Shown here one piece after another: positions 17,535 to 30,000 of a stretch of 64,000 nucleotides of DNA. A program made the translations under genes and the position numbers. Where the stretch lies: the NCBI RefSeq assembly GCF_014196915.1, contig NZ_JACIEP010000001.1, positions 62,001 to 126,000 on the forward strand, written 5' to 3'. The DNA comes from Dysgonomonas hofstadii. Lineage in GTDB: Bacteria; Bacteroidota; Bacteroidia; Bacteroidales; Dysgonomonadaceae. A model generated the notes under the pieces. It was not told where the DNA came from and did not search any database. It was given only the letters and a program-made list of their open reading frames with translations. The stretch's first letter is position 1; each line of letters opens with the position of its first letter.

Positions 17535-20500
17535 AGTCAATTCTATATCATAACTATTTCCATCTTTACATGTAAATAATAAAACAGTTCTTTTATTATC
17601 GGACAATATAATTTTACAATTATTATTATTCCCTGAAATATTCCATGCGCCTTTCAGAGTAATGGTCACAGGGATTTCTTTACTCTCATTCTTTATCCAC
17701 GGACGTGAATAGATACTGCGTTCGATACGTCTTCCATCCTTATCGAAAGCTTCATCAGACGAACCACGATACAAGGCTAAATCGGGATTGGCAACCGTAA
17801 GAATTAAGGTTCTCTTATTCTCTTTTATCATTATCAAACAAGATGAGTCAACATCTTGGAGTATGCCTTCCGGAAGTTTATTGGGACGTTCGAACAGCAC
17901 GTATGATGTAGTATTTGTTTTTATATCTTTTACTATGTGCGCTTCACTATTGTGTTGTAATATTTTATATGGAGGTTTCTTTTCGAAATCAGATATTTGG
18001 GTTTTATTCATCCGGGGGATAACAGCATATTCATAAGATGCTTTTTGGGGAGCTTTTCTATGATCGAAAACAAGTGATACCCAGTCGCCCGAAGTTTCTT
18101 TTCCTGTATTTTGCATGCGCGAAATCTGGTTGTAATTCTTTTCGAACCGGAGATTATTGTTTCTTCCGGCCGGAATATAATATCCCGTTCCGATATGGTC
18201 TGTCCATACACTTCCGGCGTTTTTATAATTATTCCAATAGTTGCGGATAGAATCATTTGTCATTGCTAGTTGGAATATTGTAGTTTCAGTATTGTAATCA
18301 GTATTCGAGTTTTCTATATCACTTCCTAAACATACAATGACATTTCCAAAAAAGTGGAATGATTTACGTGCGCGTAGCGAGCCGTTATATTTGTCGTGTT
18401 CGTGCAATTTCATTCCGAAAGCTCCGTTTGTCGCCTGTTGCGAAATACCTCCTGCAAACACTTCGTCAGAATAGAGCATTTCTTCGAACCCCGAAAACTT
18501 ATCGACATTCAATATATTAGCTTCCAGTTGATCGACAGGCAAATGTATGGCAGTAGTACCCGGTATACGTCCCCAGTCAAATCCTTCTTCAATCCATCCA
18601 CCGGATTCGGGCGTTACCATTTTATGCGCGGGAGCAGTCATTATCTGCATACTACCATGTGCGAGGTAGCGTCCATATCTGTTTGCTCCCAGATAATGTT
18701 CGGCGGCCCATAAATAGCGGGAATGCCCGCGTACTACGGCCGACCAGTTGTCGCGACGCTGCACGCTGACACATCCGTACGGCATGCTTATGTTACCTGA
18801 AGGGTTACTTTCGGCACGAATACCGTTTTTCTTTATCATATCCAGCAATATCTGGTCTTCCCTGCTATTTGCCACTGGAGAATATTCAGGGTTGTCATCC
18901 TGGTTGACTGTTTCTTCCTTTAATCGCAGATAGGCGGCTGCCATATCTTCATCTATCAGCTGATATCCGCCAGGGGTGCCTGCTATGGCCATTCTGCCGT
19001 AATGGGTAGGGAATAATGTGCCCTTGCCGTTAGGATGACGTCCCGACATAGAAAGTGGGAAATGGGTCTTGTTGCAATAAAAACGCATTGCCATCAAAGC
19101 ATTTTTTACAGTTTGATGGGCTAGCTCCGAAACTGCAAAGCCTGTATTGCTCAAAAGGTATATCATATTGGTAGCTCCGCTCAGGCCGCCTACTGCATAA
19201 GCCGGATAATTGTTGCAATGGTGATATGCACTACCATCGCTCTTAAATGCATCATCCAGTCCTTTTGCAGGCAGACATCCATTATTGATCCATTGGCTGA
19301 ACGATTTAACATATTGCACTTTTTCCGGCGAATCTTCCATCAGCATTATGCTACAAAAACGTCCTGTGGCAATTGTGTTAAACGCATCCATATCCATACC
19401 CGGTTCTTTGGGTTTTATGAAAACCTCATTTGTCATAGCATACCAGCGCAGGGTTTTATCGGCTTCTTCGTAGCGTCCTGTTTCTTTCAGCACATCCTTC
19501 ATCAGGTAATAAGCCGTAAAGAAATTACGGAAGCTATATCCGTAATGAGTGATATTTCCCAGACAGCTGCCATAGGCAACTCCCTGATCGCTTGCATGAT
19601 CGAACATCCTGAGAAACATATCTTTCAACAAATCTTTTTCTGAGGATGTTTTAGCGTCATGGTAAGCTATGGCAATACGGTTCATTAGCGTGAAATATTC
19701 CCGGAATTCCATGTTGTTATTTTCGAACTTGTTTTTCCAGTCCGGTATCAGGCGTTCGTATGCTTCTACTGCGCGGGTAAAGAATATTGGTAAACCTGAT
19801 ATATTACCCTCTTTATCAACCTTGATCTGATAAGTGTCGTATTTACGGAACAGGGATTCTATTGTTTTTTTACTAATATTTGACGGAATATACAGTAAAC
19901 CGGTAAAACGTTTATCCATTGTTCTAAGGTCTGCTGTTTGTACATCGTTCAAAGGCTCTTGAAGTATATCGGGAGTTAAATAAGATGCCTTTAGTAACTG
20001 TAACCAGTGGTTGTTGGTTTCTTTATTGACAAATGGTACTTGCAGATCAGGTGACTGGTACCTATGGTCTGTTTTTACAGAAGCTATCAGATGATCTATA
20101 TACAATTTGCCGTCTGAATCGGGGGCAACAATACGTATTTCGTTCATCTTTTCTTCTGGTTTTCCTTCCATATCGCGGTCGTAACATACCCATGCTGCAC
20201 GCCATCCACAGAAGTTGATGGCGAACGGAAAAGAGGTACAGACTTTTCCATCACGAAGAAATTCAAACCGGATCGTTGTATCTGCGGGCTTTTCGTTGTA
20301 TATCCACACAATAAATGTGGAAAGGTAAGTATCTGCACCTGTGGGGTCGACAGGTTCATATCCGATATCTTTTTTAATATTTATCGTACCTCCGGCATTA
20401 TATTTCCACAACAAGCTGCGCAGCCCATCCTTGTAATGTTTCTCCGATATTGAAATATCCGATGCGGATGTGCTGATATATAAAAGGCTGTTATTATCTT

Positions 20501-20591
20501 CGAAAGACAAGAGCCGCTCATGTTTGACTAATTGTGCCTGACAAACAATGGTGAATAAAAAGGCAGATAATATCAATATATGTTTTTTCAT
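17529..20591 (-). CDS. PL8 chondroitinase ABC-type lyase
   Basis: 1,020 residues with a signal peptide ([20 protein letters not shown]), expected in the periplasm. An N-terminal beta-sandwich (about 25-180) matches the galactose-binding-like domain of chondroitinase ABC. An alpha/alpha toroid follows (about 230-590), then the central and C-terminal beta domains. The catalytic set aligns with Proteus chondroitinase ABC I: His458 and Tyr465 in HHCNNYPAY (7 apart, as His501/Tyr508 are) and Arg518 in [11 protein letters not shown] (60 after His; 59 in Proteus). The enzyme cleaves the beta-1,4 link of chondroitin/dermatan sulfate, and often hyaluronan, by elimination, leaving a 4,5-unsaturated uronate for GH88. 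Last gene of PUL2, 28 bp after the other PL8. Confidence 0.93.
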   Translation of the reverse strand: MKKHILILSAFLFTIVCQAQLVKHERLLSFEDNNSLLYISTSASDISISEKHYKDGLRSLLWKYNAGGTINIKKDIGYEPVDPTGADTYLSTFIVWIYNEKPADTTIRFEFLRDGKVCTSFPFAINFCGWRAAWVCYDRDMEGKPEEKMNEIRIVAPDSDGKLYIDHLIASVKTDHRYQSPDLQVPFVNKETNNHWLQLLKASYLTPDILQEPLNDVQTADLRTMDKRFTGLLYIPSNISKKTIESLFRKYDTYQIKVDKEGNISGLPIFFTRAVEAYERLIPDWKNKFENNNMEFREYFTLMNRIAIAYHDAKTSSEKDLLKDMFLRMFDHASDQGVAYGSCLGNITHYGYSFRNFFTAYYLMKDVLKETGRYEEADKTLRWYAMTNEVFIKPKEPGMDMDAFNTIATGRFCSIMLMEDSPEKVQYVKSFSQWINNGCLPAKGLDDAFKSDGSAYHHCNNYPAYAVGGLSGATNMIYLLSNTGFAVSELAHQTVKNALMAMRFYCNKTHFPLSMSGRHPNGKGTLFPTHYGRMAIAGTPGGYQLIDEDMAAAYLRLKEETVNQDDNPEYSPVANSREDQILLDMIKKNGIRAESNPSGNISMPYGCVSVQRRDNWSAVVRGHSRYLWAAEHYLGANRYGRYLAHGSMQIMTAPAHKMVTPESGGWIEEGFDWGRIPGTTAIHLPVDQLEANILNVDKFSGFEEMLYSDEVFAGGISQQATNGAFGMKLHEHDKYNGSLRARKSFHFFGNVIVCLGSDIENSNTDYNTETTIFQLAMTNDSIRNYWNNYKNAGSVWTDHIGTGYYIPAGRNNNLRFEKNYNQISRMQNTGKETSGDWVSLVFDHRKAPQKASYEYAVIPRMNKTQISDFEKKPPYKILQHNSEAHIVKDIKTNTTSYVLFERPNKLPEGILQDVDSSCLIMIKENKRTLILTVANPDLALYRGSSDEAFDKDGRRIERSIYSRPWIKNESKEIPVTITLKGAWNISGNNNNCKIILSDNKRTVLLFTCKDGNSYDIELTK

Positions 20592-20619
20592 CAGATAATA
20601 TTTAGATCCAGATATTTTT

Positions 20620-22992
20620 CTATTTATTCAAATCGAAATATAATGGTTCCCCTTCTTGCAAAGTAAATGAGATTTTGGTATTGCCGTCTATATTTTCTTC
20701 TTTTATATTATTGTTGTTTCTTGTATTTTTCCACTTGCCTTCGAGCACTATCGACGCATATGTGGGAGTAGATCGCCACCCGAATTCTCTGTCGGTTATA
20801 GGATTGAGATTCGGATTGCAGACAGCTATACTGATCTGCGATGTGCCTTTTTCTTTTACGATCAGCAGCAATTGGGTTGCCGAAGCTTTTAATATCCCAA
20901 TATTTATGTTTTGTGAGGGTTCGAATACGGAATATGCGGTAATACTTTGAGGTTTGTAATTGAATGCATGTAGAATAGAATCGCGGCGTAATATCTCATA
21001 TATATTATTACTGCCACTTTTTTCAATAACATTACTTAATTCGCTGATATTATCCTTTTTCGCATTTGGAATAACAATGTAAAAATAACTTTTATCTTTT
21101 ATTTTCACTCCATGATTGAGGAACGCTTTAGCTGAGGTAACAGTGGTTTCCGGATTCTGGGCATCTGCACCAGTCTGTTTCGGCGAAGTCTGTTTATCAT
21201 ATATCAATTCAAGCCTGTCGTTTCCTTCGGGAATAATATAACCTGTTGATTGAGGGGTTATGATCCATCTCATTCTATCAGATTCTAAGACAGATCGATA
21301 ACCGTCATTAATAATATTTCCGTCAAGTATTAATTTCCCACTTTCCGGATACTTTATTTCTTGGAATAGATTTGTTGCAGTAATCATATTATCTTTATAA
21401 TTCCCTGATGCATCGATATTACTACCCATACAAAAGAGCATATTATCTATGGCAAATACAGATTTTTTAAATACAAGATTTGTGGGTTCGAAAACCTGTT
21501 TACCCCATGCATCTATCTGGTCAAAGTCTGCTGCGAATAGCCCTATCTGATCCCAGGCGAGCGCACCGGCAAAGTTGCTTGTTTTTGTATATTGATCGAA
21601 ACGCTGCGAGGTATTCCCCGCCGGCATCATTTCAGTCCAAGATGTATAATGAACTGTTGTTGTGCCCGGCACTACATTCCAATCCCAGCCCCCGCTCATA
21701 GCATCGGCAGGACATCCCGATTTTGCAAGCGAACCTTCGTACATCACTTCCAATGATCCGTGGCTCTGGTAACGGCCGAAACGATTGGTAGCGTTATATA
21801 TTTCGGCTCCCCAGAATTTTGTCGTAGGGCTTCGCATGGTTACCACCCAATTTTCGTTCCTGTAAATTCCGGCAGGGCTGTAATTGAACTGGAAAAAGCC
21901 ATCGTAGTTTTTTGTTTCCACTTTATATTCGTTTGCCATAAAAAAGAAGTTATAGGCCGAAGCCAGTTCTTCGTCAAAGGCTTCGTTTTGCAGATCAGCG
22001 CCTATTTCTATCAGTTTTTTGAAGCTTTCGCATGGAACCTGTACTTTTACTCCGTTCTTTCCGTAAGGATTGCGTCCGGAAAGGGAGTTGGCTGTGTAAC
22101 GGGTATCCTTCTTGTCGCGTGTTGCCATTACATACATGGAAATAACGGCTTTCCGCATGTGCTTGAAAGCCTCTGTATCGATGCGGAAAGGTGTTCCTTT
22201 CAGGTGATAAGCTGCCTTGATCCATGAGTCGTAAGAGTACATATAATTGTTGTAATGGGTCTTATGATGGAATCCTGTCCCGTCGGGTTTCAACATATCT
22301 TTTTCGCCGGGAACATATTCGGTAGAGCGGTTCAGATATCTGGTGATCGCTTTTAAATCTTTTATCGCATCCTCTTTTTCGGACCGGCTTATCGCATAGG
22401 TATAGTAATGGGGTACTACGTTGGTAAGTACATCGGCATTTATCTGAGAAAGATATTCGTCTTCGGACAAATATACATTTTTAAATTCGAGTATTCGGGC
22501 AAGGAATTTCAGGATTTCGCCCTTTTGCCTGTCAGTTGCAGTTTGCAATGAAATGAAAAAACCTTTGGGCAGGTTGCGAACTGTCGAATAGTCGTTTGTA
22601 GGTATAGTGAAATCTATCTGTTCGGTAATCCCCTGCGATAGTATATAGTCTATAAACGTACGGCACAATTCCTTATCGGATTTAATCGATGAAGAGGACA
22701 AAGAACCGAGAGTTGTGGAAATATCCAGTAATAGTTTTTTATCTACTTTTCCTTTTATGTTGAGAGGAATACCGTCGGTAATACCGCTTTTAGATGATAT
22801 TCCGCACGATTTCACATAGTCGCGGGCTTTTTCTAATTGGGCTTCCGATACATTAAATGGAGTAATTCTATATATTTTTTCCAGTTTCTTCAGGGCTGTT
22901 AATTCTTCTTTTGTCGGTTGTGACGATTGCCCGTTGATAGAAAATGTAATAAAACAGGATAAGATGTATAACAAAAATAGCTTTCTTTTCAT
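20620..22992 (-). CDS. PL8 lyase, chondroitinase AC/hyaluronate lyase-like
   Basis: 790 residues with a signal peptide ([21 protein letters not shown]). It lacks the N-terminal sandwich of the neighbouring 1,020-residue lyase and so matches the shorter AC/hyaluronate lyase layout: alpha/alpha toroid about 25-370, then beta-sandwich domains. [14 protein letters not shown] carries the probable catalytic His243, with Tyr252 nine residues on (the same spacing as His225/Tyr234 of chondroitinase AC). [11 protein letters not shown] supplies the conserved Arg. The central beta domain shows [20 protein letters not shown], also seen in the other copy as [20 protein letters not shown]. The two PL8 enzymes probably split the substrate range by sulfation pattern, uronate epimer or chain length. 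It lies 51 bp after the GH88 gene in the same operon. Confidence 0.88.
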   Translation of the reverse strand: MKRKLFLLYILSCFITFSINGQSSQPTKEELTALKKLEKIYRITPFNVSEAQLEKARDYVKSCGISSKSGITDGIPLNIKGKVDKKLLLDISTTLGSLSSSSIKSDKELCRTFIDYILSQGITEQIDFTIPTNDYSTVRNLPKGFFISLQTATDRQKGEILKFLARILEFKNVYLSEDEYLSQINADVLTNVVPHYYTYAISRSEKEDAIKDLKAITRYLNRSTEYVPGEKDMLKPDGTGFHHKTHYNNYMYSYDSWIKAAYHLKGTPFRIDTEAFKHMRKAVISMYVMATRDKKDTRYTANSLSGRNPYGKNGVKVQVPCESFKKLIEIGADLQNEAFDEELASAYNFFFMANEYKVETKNYDGFFQFNYSPAGIYRNENWVVTMRSPTTKFWGAEIYNATNRFGRYQSHGSLEVMYEGSLAKSGCPADAMSGGWDWNVVPGTTTVHYTSWTEMMPAGNTSQRFDQYTKTSNFAGALAWDQIGLFAADFDQIDAWGKQVFEPTNLVFKKSVFAIDNMLFCMGSNIDASGNYKDNMITATNLFQEIKYPESGKLILDGNIINDGYRSVLESDRMRWIITPQSTGYIIPEGNDRLELIYDKQTSPKQTGADAQNPETTVTSAKAFLNHGVKIKDKSYFYIVIPNAKKDNISELSNVIEKSGSNNIYEILRRDSILHAFNYKPQSITAYSVFEPSQNINIGILKASATQLLLIVKEKGTSQISIAVCNPNLNPITDREFGWRSTPTYASIVLEGKWKNTRNNNNIKEENIDGNTKISFTLQEGEPLYFDLNK

Positions 22993-23042
22993 ATAACCGG
23001 TTTATTATTGAATAGATAGAATTACTCCATCGGTCTAAATAA

Positions 23043-24245
23043 TTATTTGCAATCCAGATTTCTTTTTCTTACGAGTGCTTCCAAAAAGTAATAATCGGCA
23101 TAGTTGATCGGTACGTCGATTTCCTGTCCGTGAGGTATACTGCCCACCGAATGCATCAACAGGAAGTTTCCGTTGGTACCTACTATTGCACGATAAGCAC
23201 AGCTCGATAGAGATTCTGTGATTTTATCGGCAGTTGCCTTATATTCAGGCTTAAACTCACTTAACTCGTACAGAGCAGATGCAGCGACTGCTGCTGCCGA
23301 CGCATCACGCGGTTCGTTTGGAATGTTTGGTGCATCGAAGTCCCAATAAGGAACGAGATCAGCAGGCATATTTTTATGGGAGAAGATATAGTTATATATA
23401 TTTTCGGCCATATCCAGATAACGCTTATCTTTGGTTTCACGGTAGCATACAGCAAAACCATAAAGTCCCCATGCCTGTCCTCTGGCCCACGCCGACTCAT
23501 CGGCATATCCCTGTGCTGTACATTTCCCTCTGACGCCGCCTTTTATTTTGTCGTAATCTATAACATGGTAGCAACTGTAATCAGGTCTGTACTGGTTTTC
23601 CATTGTTGTATTGGCATGAGTGAGGGCTATATGGCGGAACGTGGTGTCGCCTGACATTCTTGATGCTTCAAACAGTAGCTCAAGATTCATCATATTATCT
23701 ATGATCACAGGGCACATCCAGCCTTTTGTACCTTGCCAGCCACGATCTTCATCCCACGATTGTATAACTCCTGCGGCAGGCCGGAAGCGGGTAGACAATG
23801 ATCGGGCAGCTTCTATAATAACGTCTTTATATGCATCGTTTTTGGTTAGCTTGTAAGCGTTTCCATAGCTGCAATTGATTATAAAGCCAATGTCATGGTG
23901 CCACTTCAGGTTTTTAACTGAGTCCAACGCTTCAGTATATTTTATACCTATGGTTTTCCATTTCTCGTCTTTGGTAAGTTCGTACATATACCATATACAA
24001 CCGGGAAAGAATCCACTGGTCCAGTCGTCGATGGGGATATACTGGATTTTATTGTCATTTGTCGTTCTCGGATTTAAGTTCTTACCCGATTCTTCTATCA
24101 GTTTTACCTGGAAACCAATCTGTTGTGATGCAACATCTATATTTCCGGCAATCAGCTTGCAAGGATCATTAGTTTCTTGTACATTTCCGGTATTACAGGA
24201 TAATACCAGAAATGCCAAGCTTATTCCATAAAATATCTTCTTCAT
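23043..24245 (-). CDS. GH88 unsaturated glucuronyl hydrolase (PUL2)
   Basis: 400 residues; lipobox LVLSC (Cys17) with no acidic run after it, so probably a periplasm-facing lipoprotein. Alpha/alpha six-barrel fold. The two catalytic Asp are seen as Asp118 in WHHDIGF and Asp183 in IIDNMMNLEL, matching Asp88 and Asp149 of Bacillus UGL. DFDAPNIPNEPRDASAAA is a strong family signature. The enzyme hydrates the 4,5-unsaturated uronate at the non-reducing end of lyase products, releasing 5-keto-4-deoxyuronate and an amino sugar. It sits just before the two PL8 genes that make its substrate. A second GH88 in PUL3 (62455-63663) has the same layout but clear sequence differences. Confidence 0.95.
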   Translation of the reverse strand: MKKIFYGISLAFLVLSCNTGNVQETNDPCKLIAGNIDVASQQIGFQVKLIEESGKNLNPRTTNDNKIQYIPIDDWTSGFFPGCIWYMYELTKDEKWKTIGIKYTEALDSVKNLKWHHDIGFIINCSYGNAYKLTKNDAYKDVIIEAARSLSTRFRPAAGVIQSWDEDRGWQGTKGWMCPVIIDNMMNLELLFEASRMSGDTTFRHIALTHANTTMENQYRPDYSCYHVIDYDKIKGGVRGKCTAQGYADESAWARGQAWGLYGFAVCYRETKDKRYLDMAENIYNYIFSHKNMPADLVPYWDFDAPNIPNEPRDASAAAVAASALYELSEFKPEYKATADKITESLSSCAYRAIVGTNGNFLLMHSVGSIPHGQEIDVPINYADYYFLEALVRKRNLDCK

Positions 24246-24283
24246 ACAGTAGTATCTTTATGCTATAAAATTTAAACAGGTTC

Positions 24284-25282
24284 TTAGTCTATTACTTTTA
24301 TTATTAAATTTTTTACTATACGTGAATAATGATCCATGTTGCCGTTTGTCGCAACGAATGTGACTTCATATTCTCCGGATGTTTGGTATTGGTAGGTGTA
24401 AGAGCCAAGTGCCGCTGTTGTTGATTTAATGGCCACGCCTTTGTCGGGAAGACAGGAATTGAGAACCAAAGGTGAAGAAATAATCCAATCTTCGTTTAAC
24501 TCTGCTCCTGCACTTGACGACTGCATGCGTACACGGGGCAATGCTGCTGAAATATTTCTAAAATCCCAAACTCCCGAGTTGGAGGAATGTACACCAACTG
24601 TATATGGTAAATAAGCAATGGTGGGATCGGCATGTATATCAAAAGCCGTAAGTCCCATAGAAGCTGCGGGTAGGGTGGTTACGCTACCGTCTTTTTTCAA
24701 TACGTTTTTTATTACAAGATTCTGTATTTCCCATGTAGGTTGGGCTGCTGTGTTATTCAGCGGCTTATATCTGAAAGCCAAAACTAATGGTTCGCCTAAA
24801 TAATCAGCTAACGATACACTCGAAGCTTTTGTATTTGTAGAGCTTGCTGTCGGCAGGTCGCAAAGATCAGATATATCGATCCATTCGTGAGCGTTTATTT
24901 TAGCTATATCGGCATCCTTATCCTTCGACAGATCGCCAAAGGATGTGGAAAGATATACTTTAATTGCTCCCGGAATTGTTCCGTATTGTGCAAATGAATC
25001 GAAATTTAGATAAGATTCGATATCATCGATAGATAGTTCAGTCCTGTTTATATTTTTATATTCAAGGCCTACCTCACCACTGTAAAAAGAAATAAAGTCG
25101 GGGTTGCCTGAAAAATGGAATGTAATAGGAGTCAATGTTTTAACGATGATCGTATCTCCATTTACGGTCAGATCGTCTGCCGTCACAGAAACATCCAACG
25201 ATACGGATTCGTTCAGCTCGTTTTCGCAACTTACCAGTGTAAGAAGGCCCGAAATTAATGCTATAAATATTTTATTTGTCAT
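24284..25282 (-). CDS. DUF5017-like surface glycan-binding lipoprotein (PUL2)
   Basis: 332 residues; lipobox LTLVSC (Cys19) followed by ENELNE. The segment ITFHFSGNPDFISFYSGEVG near residue 52 is characteristic of DUF5017 proteins, which sit after SusD in many Bacteroidetes PULs. The C-terminal half (DFRNISAALPRVRMQSSSAG; SGEYEVTFVATNGN) looks like beta-sandwich modules, the last one PKD-like. No catalytic motif was seen. By position (41 bp after SusD, 38 bp before GH88) it is the SusE/SGBP equivalent of PUL2. Confidence 0.82.
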   Translation of the reverse strand: MTNKIFIALISGLLTLVSCENELNESVSLDVSVTADDLTVNGDTIIVKTLTPITFHFSGNPDFISFYSGEVGLEYKNINRTELSIDDIESYLNFDSFAQYGTIPGAIKVYLSTSFGDLSKDKDADIAKINAHEWIDISDLCDLPTASSTNTKASSVSLADYLGEPLVLAFRYKPLNNTAAQPTWEIQNLVIKNVLKKDGSVTTLPAASMGLTAFDIHADPTIAYLPYTVGVHSSNSGVWDFRNISAALPRVRMQSSSAGAELNEDWIISSPLVLNSCLPDKGVAIKSTTAALGSYTYQYQTSGEYEVTFVATNGNMDHYSRIVKNLIIKVID

Positions 25283-25322
25283 AACTTTTGCTTTTTAAGG
25301 TTCTTTGAATCTTGCTTGGATC

Positions 25323-27056
25323 TTACCATCCTGCATTTTGTGTTACAGCCTTGTTAGTGGTTATTTCCCAGTCGGGGATAGGAAAATACACATAGCTTGC
25401 AGGTACATTGTAATAATCGGCGGCATATTTATGTCCTGTGTTCCATCCCATACCTACTCCTGTTCCCTGATGGCTATTCACATACGATACCATTGCCTGC
25501 ATGGTGGTGTAGAACTCGCCCCAGCGTATAAGATCCCAGCGGCGAATTGCTTCAAAGCACAATTCCATGGCACGCTCTTTCTTTAGAGCATCAGTAAAGT
25601 CTGCCTTCGTAGGGGTATTTATGGCATCCAGATCACCGAGTCCCGCCCTGTTCCTTACTCTATTTATGTATTGGTAAGCATCTGCCGGACCGTTCAGTTC
25701 GTTTTCGGTTTCAGCTAGTATCAGCAATATATCACTATACCGTAAAATAGGGAAATTGATAGGTGTGAAGTTTTTGTTTTTAGGTGTAACAGATTCATAT
25801 TCACGACGGTATTTCGCAGCACTTCTTGTTTTGTTACCACTGGATGCTTCTTCTTCATACAGCATGCCATCTACAATTTCATTTGCCGGACCATTTGGTT
25901 TTTTCCCTTGAAAATATTTACGTCCTGCAATTCCCAGATTGCTGTTACCATCTACATATGTGTATTCATAATCTGCAATATTCCAGTTGCCGCGTTCGGT
26001 ATCGCCTTCCTCTTCATACATATTGTACAGCTTCAACGAGGCAAAAGCAAAACGATAACCATATCCCGGATTCCTCATTCCTGTGTAATCTTTGAATGAT
26101 GCATTTGCCGAATAATCTACATTAGCTCCAAAACCGATCGTGTTTCCGATACGTCCGGCAGAATAAGCATTTGAATTGATTCTGTTTCCTGCTTCTTCTA
26201 CTTCCCACATGCTTTCATATACTCCCTGACTGTTGTACTGGTCGCTGCACATGTCAATGAAAACCTGCTTGTAAGATGGTGCCAAGTCATGTAGGTTGCT
26301 GTTGTATACTCTCAATGCCCATTCTCTGGCTTTTGTTGTATATTCTGTAACTTCTGTTCCGGCTGTCTTCTTGTCCCTGTGGTATTCTCCTGCGCGGAAC
26401 AGGTATATACGTGCCAGAATTCCCTGTGCGGCTGTCTGTGAGATGGTTCCCGGCGAGGCAAGATCTGTTATGGATGGAAGATCGGGTATAGCTGTTTCTA
26501 TGTCAGCTATTATACGGTCATAGATAACCTGTTTGTCTGTTCTTGGAATACTTAATCCTTCTACGCTTTTGACGGCTTCGAGTCGGAAAGGAACATCACC
26601 CCAACCCTGTACCAGATTGAAATAATAAAAAGACCGCAGGAATAATGCTTCAGCTTTGGCCTGAGCGCGGACGTCAGACGATATTTCCGTATTTTTATCG
26701 GCATTTTCCATCAACATGTTCGCTCTGTTTATTCCATCATATAGAATACGCCAGTATGAAGTGATTTCAGGTGTTCCCGGTGATGCTGTCGCACAAATCA
26801 TACTTTCTTTAGGAGAACTACGCTGATAAAAAGTGAGGTCGTCTCCCCCAGCGATATAAAGAGGGTAACAATCGCCGTAGAAATATTCCTGCATTAGTGG
26901 ATTATATACGCTAAGGAGGAATGTTTTCAGTTCCGATTCGGTATTGAAATATGTTTCAGGTGTAGATTTTGTGGGTTCTTTGTCCAGAAAATCGCTACAC
27001 GAACTAAAAAGACATACCGAAAGGAATGATAGAAAGATATATTTAATAGTCTTCAT
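25323..27056 (-). CDS. SusD/RagB-like glycan-binding lipoprotein (PUL2)
   Basis: 577 residues. Lipobox FSSC (Cys20), then the family-typical SDFLDKEPTKSTPETYF. TPR region AKAEALFLRSFYYFNLVQGW and the C-terminal RagB/SusD block (RYSDILLILAETENELNGP, KERAMELCFEAIRRWDLIRW, ending TQNAGW) are intact. Forms the outer-membrane lid on the SusC encoded 16 bp upstream. Given the PL8, GH88 and sulfatase neighbours its ligand is probably chondroitin sulfate or hyaluronan oligosaccharides. Confidence 0.95.
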   Translation of the reverse strand: MKTIKYIFLSFLSVCLFSSCSDFLDKEPTKSTPETYFNTESELKTFLLSVYNPLMQEYFYGDCYPLYIAGGDDLTFYQRSSPKESMICATASPGTPEITSYWRILYDGINRANMLMENADKNTEISSDVRAQAKAEALFLRSFYYFNLVQGWGDVPFRLEAVKSVEGLSIPRTDKQVIYDRIIADIETAIPDLPSITDLASPGTISQTAAQGILARIYLFRAGEYHRDKKTAGTEVTEYTTKAREWALRVYNSNLHDLAPSYKQVFIDMCSDQYNSQGVYESMWEVEEAGNRINSNAYSAGRIGNTIGFGANVDYSANASFKDYTGMRNPGYGYRFAFASLKLYNMYEEEGDTERGNWNIADYEYTYVDGNSNLGIAGRKYFQGKKPNGPANEIVDGMLYEEEASSGNKTRSAAKYRREYESVTPKNKNFTPINFPILRYSDILLILAETENELNGPADAYQYINRVRNRAGLGDLDAINTPTKADFTDALKKERAMELCFEAIRRWDLIRWGEFYTTMQAMVSYVNSHQGTGVGMGWNTGHKYAADYYNVPASYVYFPIPDWEITTNKAVTQNAGW

Positions 27057-27072
27057 TTTTCTGTTTTTTTAA

Positions 27073-30000
27073 TTAGAAATTAAGATTTACACCAAATGTA
27101 AATGATGCAGCTCTGGGATAGGCCGAAAAATCGAGCCCTGGATTTAACGCTGTGTTTTTTATAGAGACTTCAGGATCGTATCCCGAATAACTAGTCCATG
27201 TATATAGATTCTGAGCAGAAACATATACCCGCATTCTGGATATATGCGCTTTCTTCAAAATTTTAGATGGTATCGTATATCCCAGCGAAAGTGTTTTAAG
27301 TCGCAGATAAGAACCATCCTCTATTATCCGTGACGAAAATACCATGTTAGACGGCGATGAGCTAGCAACCGGAATGTTGCTCGATTGGTTCTCGAATGTC
27401 CATCTGTCGGCGTATGATGCAAACTGATTCAGGTTTTTCTTCTTGTTGAAAGCATTTTCAAACATTAGTTTGTTAGCGTTCATTATGTCGTTGCCATAGC
27501 TCCACTGGAGAAATATACTAAGGTCGAAGTTTTTATATGTAAAGTTATTCGTAAAACCTCCTATATGTTTAGGATCGCCTTTACCTATGATGGTTCGGTC
27601 GTCTCCGTTAATTACGCCATCTCCGTTCAGATCCCTGTATTTGGCATAGCCCGGTTGTGTATTGTTCTCTCCGGAGAAGTTAGGTACGGTCGATTTCAGG
27701 ACATAGGTTGATCCTGTCTGATCGAAGTCTTCCACACCATATACACCATCGTAGAGGTAACCATACATCATACCTATCGGATATCCTACTTTGGCTATAT
27801 AACTGGACTGGCTGTTGAAATTCTGATCGAAGGTAGCTATGGAAGTGTATGAATCATATCCTTCGGCTAATGAGATAACTTTATTTCTATTAAACGCGAT
27901 ATTGAAATTGGAAGACCATTGAAAATCTTTGGTTTTTATATTTTCTGTATTAAGCGTGAACTCTATACCACGGTTCCTTACTTTCCCTATGTTTCTCATA
28001 GCTGTTCCATAGCCTGAAGAAAGTGGTAGCTGTACAGCAATCAAAAGGTCTGATGTTATCTTATTATACCAGTCGGTAGTCAATGAAATACGTTCGTTAA
28101 AGAATGAGAGATCGAGACCGATATTGGTTTGTGTTGTTGTTTCCCATTTCAAATCTTTATTCCCCAGGTTTACAGGTACTACCCCAATGGAGTTTTCATT
28201 CGATCCGACAGGATAAACACCATGGGCAATACCGGCAGGAGTGGTGTAAGAACCCGATGTGCCTACAAGCCTTTCCAATAAAGTAAATCTGTCGTAGGCC
28301 CCTATACGGTTATTGCCGGTTGCCCCCCATCCTACACGCAGTTTACCGTTACTTATTACCGGTTTCACAGGCTCGAAGAAAGATTCCTCAGAGAATGTCC
28401 ATGCCGTAGATCCTGAAGGAAAATAGCCCCAACGGTTGTCTTTGTCGAATTTGGAAGAACCATCGGCCCGCATTGTTGCTGTAAGATAGTATTTAGATGC
28501 GAAATTATAGTCTACACGGCCAAAGTATGACATCATAGATTCTTCATCCGAAGATGATGTTATGGTTGGGACTCCCTGCCCGTCTTTAATTCCTGCCATA
28601 CCCAGCGACTCGAACAATAATTGGGTATTGGACGTGCTATTGTATTTCTGGGCTGATTCCTGTAACGAAATACCTCCCACAAGTTTAAGGTTATGATTTT
28701 TATTGAAAATCTTATTATATGACAAGGTATTTTCGTTCAGCCATGTGTTTTTTTCAATTGTAACCAGCGATGCATTCATTCCGGATGTAGAACCCGGATA
28801 ACCATAGCGTGTTTTTGAATTATTGAATGTTTCATAACGCCTGTTATCAGTAGCATACGTACCCGAAACCTTGAAGCGCAGGCCTTTTATAATTTCGTAT
28901 TCGGCAAAACCGTTGAATTGAATATTGGTAATATAATTTTTCCTGTAACTGTTCTGCAAGTCCATTATAGGGTTGAAACGATAGTCATTCAATGTTTCTA
29001 TACTCGGGTCTTGTATATTGTCCATCAAGCTGCTTAATGCCACGCTTGGCTGTGTTACGGGACGATATCCCCATACGCTGTAAAATAAATTATTCATACC
29101 ACTGTATGAGGTTTGCGAAGGACTGGCTCCTGTCTGTATGGCGCGGTTGTAGTTTACCGAGAGGTTAGAACTGAGTTTTCCTTTGCGCAGGTTCAAACCC
29201 ATACGTCCTTGTATCTTATTATAATTAGAGCGGAGAACAATACCATCCTGATCGTAATACGATAAACTTGCATTATATCTGGCTTCAGTTGTTCCTCCTG
29301 TCAACGACAGATTGTGACTTTGTTGCCATGCATCCCTGAAAATCATATCCTGCCAGTCGTATTGATCTATATTGCGATAATCTTCCAGCGTATAATCTTT
29401 TCCATTATAATTTTCGAAATAGCCAAGGGTCAGCCCTGTCATTTCATCGGGATACATTTCAGCTTGTAATTTAACAAATTCATATGCATCCATCATCTTT
29501 ATCTTGTTAGATATCCATTGAACGCCACCATTGAAGTCATAAGATATTTGCATTGAGCCTACCTTTCCTTTCTTGGTAGTAATCATAATAACGCCGTTCG
29601 CTCCACGGGCTCCATAAATAGCAGTTGCCGATGCATCTTTCAATACATCCAGTGATTCGATGTCATTGGGGTTGATAGAAGCAGCTATGGCAGGATCTTC
29701 TACAGGAAAACCGTCTACTACATACAAAGGGGAATTTTCCTGTGTCACAGAGTTTGCTCCACGGATAACAATATTCATTGCGCCTCCGGGCATACCTTCG
29801 TTAGAAGAAACTTGTACCCCGGCCAGTCGTCCTGCCAAAGCCTGATCGAAGTTAGGAACGGGAGCTTTAAGCATATCTTCCAGATTTGCTTTACCTACCG
29901 ATCCTGTCAGGTCGCGGCGGCGAACATCCTGATATCCTATGACCACGATCTCGTCCAGAAACTTAGAATCTTCTTCCAGCAGTATATTCATTGGTCTATC

